NCBI RefSeq assembly: GCF_001189235.2
Contig: NZ_LFIP02000003.1
Span: forward strand, 558,001 to 622,000
DNA length: 64,000 nucleotides
Direction: 5' to 3'
From: Bradyrhizobium embrapense
GTDB lineage: Bacteria; Pseudomonadota; Alphaproteobacteria; Rhizobiales; Xanthobacteraceae
Every line of letters starts with the position of its first letter. The stretch's first letter is position 1. A model generated the notes under the pieces. That model was not told where the DNA came from. It did no database searches and saw only the letters and a list, made by a program, of their open reading frames with translations. The position numbers and the translations under genes were made by a program. Shown here in pieces: positions 61,801 through 64,000 of the stretch.

Positions 61801-62204
61801 AGCCGCTGCTGGCACGGCGCCCGCTGGTCTACATCTGCGGCTCACCGGATTTCGTCACGGCGCAGATCGAGGCTGCCGTGGCGCTCGGTATCCCGCGGTT
61901 CGACGTCTTCGCCGAAAGCTTCGTGTCGCCGCCGTCGGTGCCGCGCGACCTTGCGCCGCGAACCATCCGGCTTGCGGGCAGCAAGCAGAGTTTTTCGTGG
62001 GGACCGGAGCAGGGGACGCTGCTCGATGCCGCAAGTGCGGCGGGTGTGGTGCTGCCGAGCGGCTGCCGTGTCGGGCAATGCGAAAGCTGCGCGGTCGAGG
62101 TGGTCGATGGGGAGTTCACCCATCTCGGCCCTGTCGACATGAACGAGGGGCAGTGCCTCACTTGCCAGGCTGTGCCGCTCACCGACCTCACGCTCGCGCT
62201 TTGA
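58803..62204 (+). CDS. fused molybdopterin oxidoreductase / ferredoxin reductase / 2Fe-2S protein
   Basis: A protein of 1133 residues from GTG 58803. Residues about 1-770 are a bis-MGD molybdopterin oxidoreductase: a 4Fe-4S site CTLCRSRCG with a fourth Cys in GALCAKGRA, and Cys142 in VEICGWHKD as the likely molybdenum ligand. About 784-1030 is a flavin reductase module: RAYSLTGSG binds FAD, GIGITPFISHL and YICGSPDFV bind NAD(P). About 1045-1133 is a plant-type 2Fe-2S domain, CRVGQCESC plus CLTCQ. Electrons can run from NAD(P)H through FAD, 2Fe-2S and 4Fe-4S to molybdenum in one chain. No signal peptide is present, so it is cytoplasmic. The substrate is unknown; an acid or its derivative is suggested by the AtoE-type gene downstream. 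Confidence 0.85.
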   Translation: MKQRLPGYCTLCRSRCGAITVVEDGRLVGVEVFNNHPTGGALCAKGRAAPEIVASPRRLTVPLKRTRPRDAADPGWVEVSWDEALAEIADRLGRIRTESGAEAVAFGVTTPSGTPMVDSFEWVERFIRGFGSPNLIYAVEICGWHKDYAHALTFGRGIGFPDYDNADAIILWGHNPARTWLAQATRIADARRRGAKVVVVDPKPNGSGQQADLWLRIRPGADGALAMGAIRHLVATGSFDADFVDQWTNGSLLVDRATGRFLRADALWPDGAPGAFVRLDASGTPVACDTRYAPERGGRLRGALSIRSRDGRMISAATAFELLAERAAPYTPSRVAELTWLDVADIDAFNALLAARPRLAYHSWTGVGQHTNATAIERAIASLYALTGACDRPGGNRWPVPPPTRPLNDYNILPPEQQAKALGIADLPLGPPTKGWITARDFSRAVLEGEPYRVRALVAFGTNFVVSQGHSERNKAALNALEFQVHVDMFMNPTAESADFVLPASTPWERDALKIGFEITQEAVETVQFRPRMVEPIGEVKADYEIAAALALKLGMGDLFFGGDIKAGWNYQLAPLGIGVEDLRDHPEGRRFPQVFRDEKYAVTRDDGTAAGFATPTRRVEIYSELMLRHGHDALPDHVEPVGSPLTTAADERFPLVLSTAKSGWFVHSSWRHVASLRRKSPDPAVEISPQLAARRGLVEGDWAVVETQGGAVRLKVRLNAALDDRVVVAEFGWWEDCPPLGRDRSAAAGTLTRNINAVLHDDARDPVSGSVPLRAIACDIRRDDMASRGVWSGQRRFVVGERRTEADNVVALSLRPLDDGPLPDFLPGQHVMVSLPAAAEVRAYSLTGSGNVPQALSIAVKGRFFNEARGGDAPFFMPDRLHGLAVGDEVLLEPPGGIFTPPLKGLRPLVFLAAGIGITPFISHLETLQLTAQQDRVAEVLLLHGCRSSREHPFARRLAELEASTPALTRVTFYSVPLAQDAVASPSLRRGRLDLDRVKPLLARRPLVYICGSPDFVTAQIEAAVALGIPRFDVFAESFVSPPSVPRDLAPRTIRLAGSKQSFSWGPEQGTLLDAASAAGVVLPSGCRVGQCESCAVEVVDGEFTHLGPVDMNEGQCLTCQAVPLTDLTLAL

Positions 62205-62255
62205 TGACCAAACAAGATTGAAGGCCAACCGCATCACCGGAAGGGGATCAGATTG

Positions 62256-63710
62256 ATGACGAATGCAACGCACGACCAAACCGTGAGCCTGCGAAAACCT
62301 GTCGCCGACAACATCATGGCGCGATTTTCGCAGGCCCTCGTGGCGTTCGCCGAGCGCTGGTTTCCGGATGCGTATGTCTTCGTCCTGATCGCCGTGATCG
62401 CGGTTGCCGCAGGCGCGATCCTGCATGGCGGCTCGCCGCTCGCCGTCAGCCGCGCATTTGGGGATGGGTTCTGGAATCTGATTCCGTTCACGATGCAGAT
62501 GGCGCTGGTTGCGGTCGGCGGCTACGTCGTGGCGATGTCGCCGCCGGTCGCGGCCGTGCTGGCGCGGCTCGCGAGCGTGCCGAAGACCGGGCGCGGCGCG
62601 GTGGTGTTCGTCGGGATGCTCAGCATCTTCCTCTCGCTGCTGAACTGGGGTTTGAGCCTGATCTTCTCCGGCTTGCTGGTGCGGGAGATCGCGCGGCGCA
62701 CGGACATCCGGCTCGATTATCGGGCGGCGGGCGCCGCCGGCTATCTCGGGCTCGGCTGCGGCTTCACTCTCGGCATCACGTCGTCGGCCGCACAGCTCCA
62801 GGCCAATGCCGGCAGCATTCCGGCATCGCTATTGCCGATCACCGGCGTGATCGGCTTCTCGGAAACCATCCTGACCTGGCAGAACATGGTCACCGTCGTG
62901 ATGGTGAGCGTTGTGTCGGCGGCGATCTGCTACTTCACGACACCGGCGCCGGAGCAAGCCAAGACGGCGGAAGATCTCGGTGTTGCGCTCGGCGATGATC
63001 GGATCGAGGCCAGGAAGCCGGCCCGTCCGGGCGACTGGCTGGAGTTCAGTCCGCTGCTGACGATCCTGATCGCGCTGCTTGCCGCCGGCTGGCTGTGGCA
63101 GACCTTCCAGTCGGGCAATCCGCTGATCACGCTGTCGGGGCTCAACACCTACAATTTCGTCTTTCTCATTCTCGGCATCGTGCTGCACTGGCGGCCGCGC
63201 AGCCTGATCGAATCCTTTTCCAAGGCGATGCCGAGCGTCTCCGGCGTGCTGCTGCAGTTTCCGTTCTACGCCGGCATCGCGCAGATCCTGACCAAGGTGC
63301 CGAACAGCAGCGGCACCACGCTGTCGGACACCATCGCGCACTGGTTCGTCGGCGCCTCCAGCAATTCAACCGTGTTCTCGTTCCTGGTCGGAATCTATTC
63401 GGCATTGCTCGGCTTCTTCGTGCCGTCGGCCGGCGGCAAGTGGATCATCGAGGCGCCCTACATCATGAAGGCGGCCAACGATATCGGCGCGCATCTCGGC
63501 TGGACCGTCATGGTCTACAACATCGCCGAGACGCTGCCGAACTTCATCAACCCGTTCTGGATGCTGCCGCTGCTCGGCATCCTCGGCCTGAAGTCGAAGG
63601 ACCTGATCGGTTACACCTCGGTGCAGTTCTTCATCCACTTCCCGATCGTGATGCTGCTGGCCGCGATCCTCATGGCGACTTTCACCTATCACCCGCCGAT
63701 CCTGCCCTGA
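62256..63710 (+). CDS. AtoE-family short-chain fatty acid transporter
   Basis: A membrane protein of 484 residues with about eleven to twelve segments. The opening ALVAFAERWFPDAYVFVLIA and the later VFSFLVGIYSALLGFFVPSAGGKWIIEAPYI and YNIAETLPNFINPFWMLPLL blocks are diagnostic of the AtoE/TIGR00366 family. I used ATG 62256; the upstream in-frame TTG is unlikely. It sits 51 bases after the molybdopterin fusion gene. It likely imports the short-chain acid that the fusion enzyme or the beta-oxidation genes process. Confidence 0.88.
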   Translation: MTNATHDQTVSLRKPVADNIMARFSQALVAFAERWFPDAYVFVLIAVIAVAAGAILHGGSPLAVSRAFGDGFWNLIPFTMQMALVAVGGYVVAMSPPVAAVLARLASVPKTGRGAVVFVGMLSIFLSLLNWGLSLIFSGLLVREIARRTDIRLDYRAAGAAGYLGLGCGFTLGITSSAAQLQANAGSIPASLLPITGVIGFSETILTWQNMVTVVMVSVVSAAICYFTTPAPEQAKTAEDLGVALGDDRIEARKPARPGDWLEFSPLLTILIALLAAGWLWQTFQSGNPLITLSGLNTYNFVFLILGIVLHWRPRSLIESFSKAMPSVSGVLLQFPFYAGIAQILTKVPNSSGTTLSDTIAHWFVGASSNSTVFSFLVGIYSALLGFFVPSAGGKWIIEAPYIMKAANDIGAHLGWTVMVYNIAETLPNFINPFWMLPLLGILGLKSKDLIGYTSVQFFIHFPIVMLLAAILMATFTYHPPILP

Positions 63711-64000
63711 GCGAGTGCGGCCGGGCATCAGGAGCGCCGTGCCCGGCCAGCATCTCGCCGATTCAAGCGTCCGCATCCGGTGTCACCAAAACTGTGCTGT
63801 TTTTTCTGTCCGCACGAACGAGGCATTGCGCCGGGCCGCCATCTTTGGATGGCCATTTTATTGACCCAGGCGCGATTCAGCCGGATATTCATCCCCGACA
63901 ATTCGTGTTGTTCGAGATCACCGCCATGAGACGTAACCACCGCAGCCTGATGTCTGACATGCGAAGCCGCATGCAGCGTCGCTGCGTCTCGGCGGCGACC
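63711..64000. other. downstream stretch, no firm gene
   Basis: About 290 bases. A short frame on the plus strand opens at ATG 63926 (MRRNHRSLMSDMRSRM) and runs off the end, but it has no ribosome site. It could be the start of a gene cut by the window edge, or nothing. Confidence 0.3.
63719..63748 (+). terminator. GC hairpin after the AtoE-type gene
   Basis: Nine perfect base pairs, GGCCGGGCA / TGCCCGGCC, with a twelve-base loop, nine bases after the stop codon. No T-run follows, so this is a weak-to-moderate terminator candidate. Confidence 0.4.

Noticed and set aside
1..64000. Mobile elements, tRNA/rRNA genes or CRISPR arrays
   Set aside because: No transposase, integrase, tRNA-like cloverleaf, rRNA segment or regularly spaced repeat was recognised on either strand by eye.

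Overview
The window looks like chromosomal DNA of a Bradyrhizobium-like alphaproteobacterium. Evidence is the high GC content, GTG starts with ATGA/GTGA overlaps inside operons, many ABC uptake systems and LLM monooxygenases, and at about 57.9 kb a palindromic intergenic element of a kind I recall from Bradyrhizobium. No rRNA, tRNA, IS element, phage gene or CRISPR array was seen. Almost everything is catabolic or scavenging metabolism.

Layout. (1) 0-2.9 kb: a small partial-context ORF, a CYTH-CHAD protein and about 1 kb with no convincing gene. (2) 2.9-13.8 kb: a LysR regulator and a catabolic cluster: creatininase-like amidohydrolase, cupin, isochorismatase-like hydrolase, FAD-linked oxidase, flavodoxin-fold reductase, RidA, an NMT1/THI5-type ABC importer, an ATZ/TRZ-type amidohydrolase and a Rieske oxygenase. 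The gene content suggests import and opening of an N-heterocycle that I cannot name. The same GTTGC-N7-GCAAC inverted repeat lies in both divergent promoter regions and fits a LysR box. (3) 13.8-29.3 kb: purine catabolism: a deaminase remnant, small secreted proteins, a fused OHCU decarboxylase/HIU hydrolase, urate oxidase, a two-gene xanthine dehydrogenase, an 8-oxoguanine-deaminase-like enzyme, a BMP-type nucleoside ABC importer, a Tsx-like outer membrane channel and a nucleoside deaminase. Together they run from outer-membrane entry to the OHCU decarboxylation product; no allantoinase was seen.

(4) 29.7-53.4 kb: organosulfur scavenging: four LLM monooxygenases, a DszC/SfnB-like flavoenzyme, a flavin reductase, a TauD-type dioxygenase, a sulfonate-type ABC importer, serine O-acetyltransferase, an APS-reductase-like flavoprotein with its own ferredoxin, MetNIQ, an O-acetylhomoserine sulfhydrylase, a second MetQ-like binding protein and two FAD/NAD(P) flavoproteins. 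The inferred flow is import, oxidative C-S cleavage, sulfite or sulfide, then cysteine/methionine. (5) 53.4-63.7 kb: a shrunken IclR regulator, a thiolase / 3-hydroxyacyl-CoA dehydrogenase / enoyl-CoA hydratase operon, a GntR repressor, a 1133-residue fusion of a molybdopterin oxidoreductase with a ferredoxin reductase and a 2Fe-2S domain, and an AtoE-family transporter. The fusion enzyme and the two putative catabolic islands are the most unusual content.
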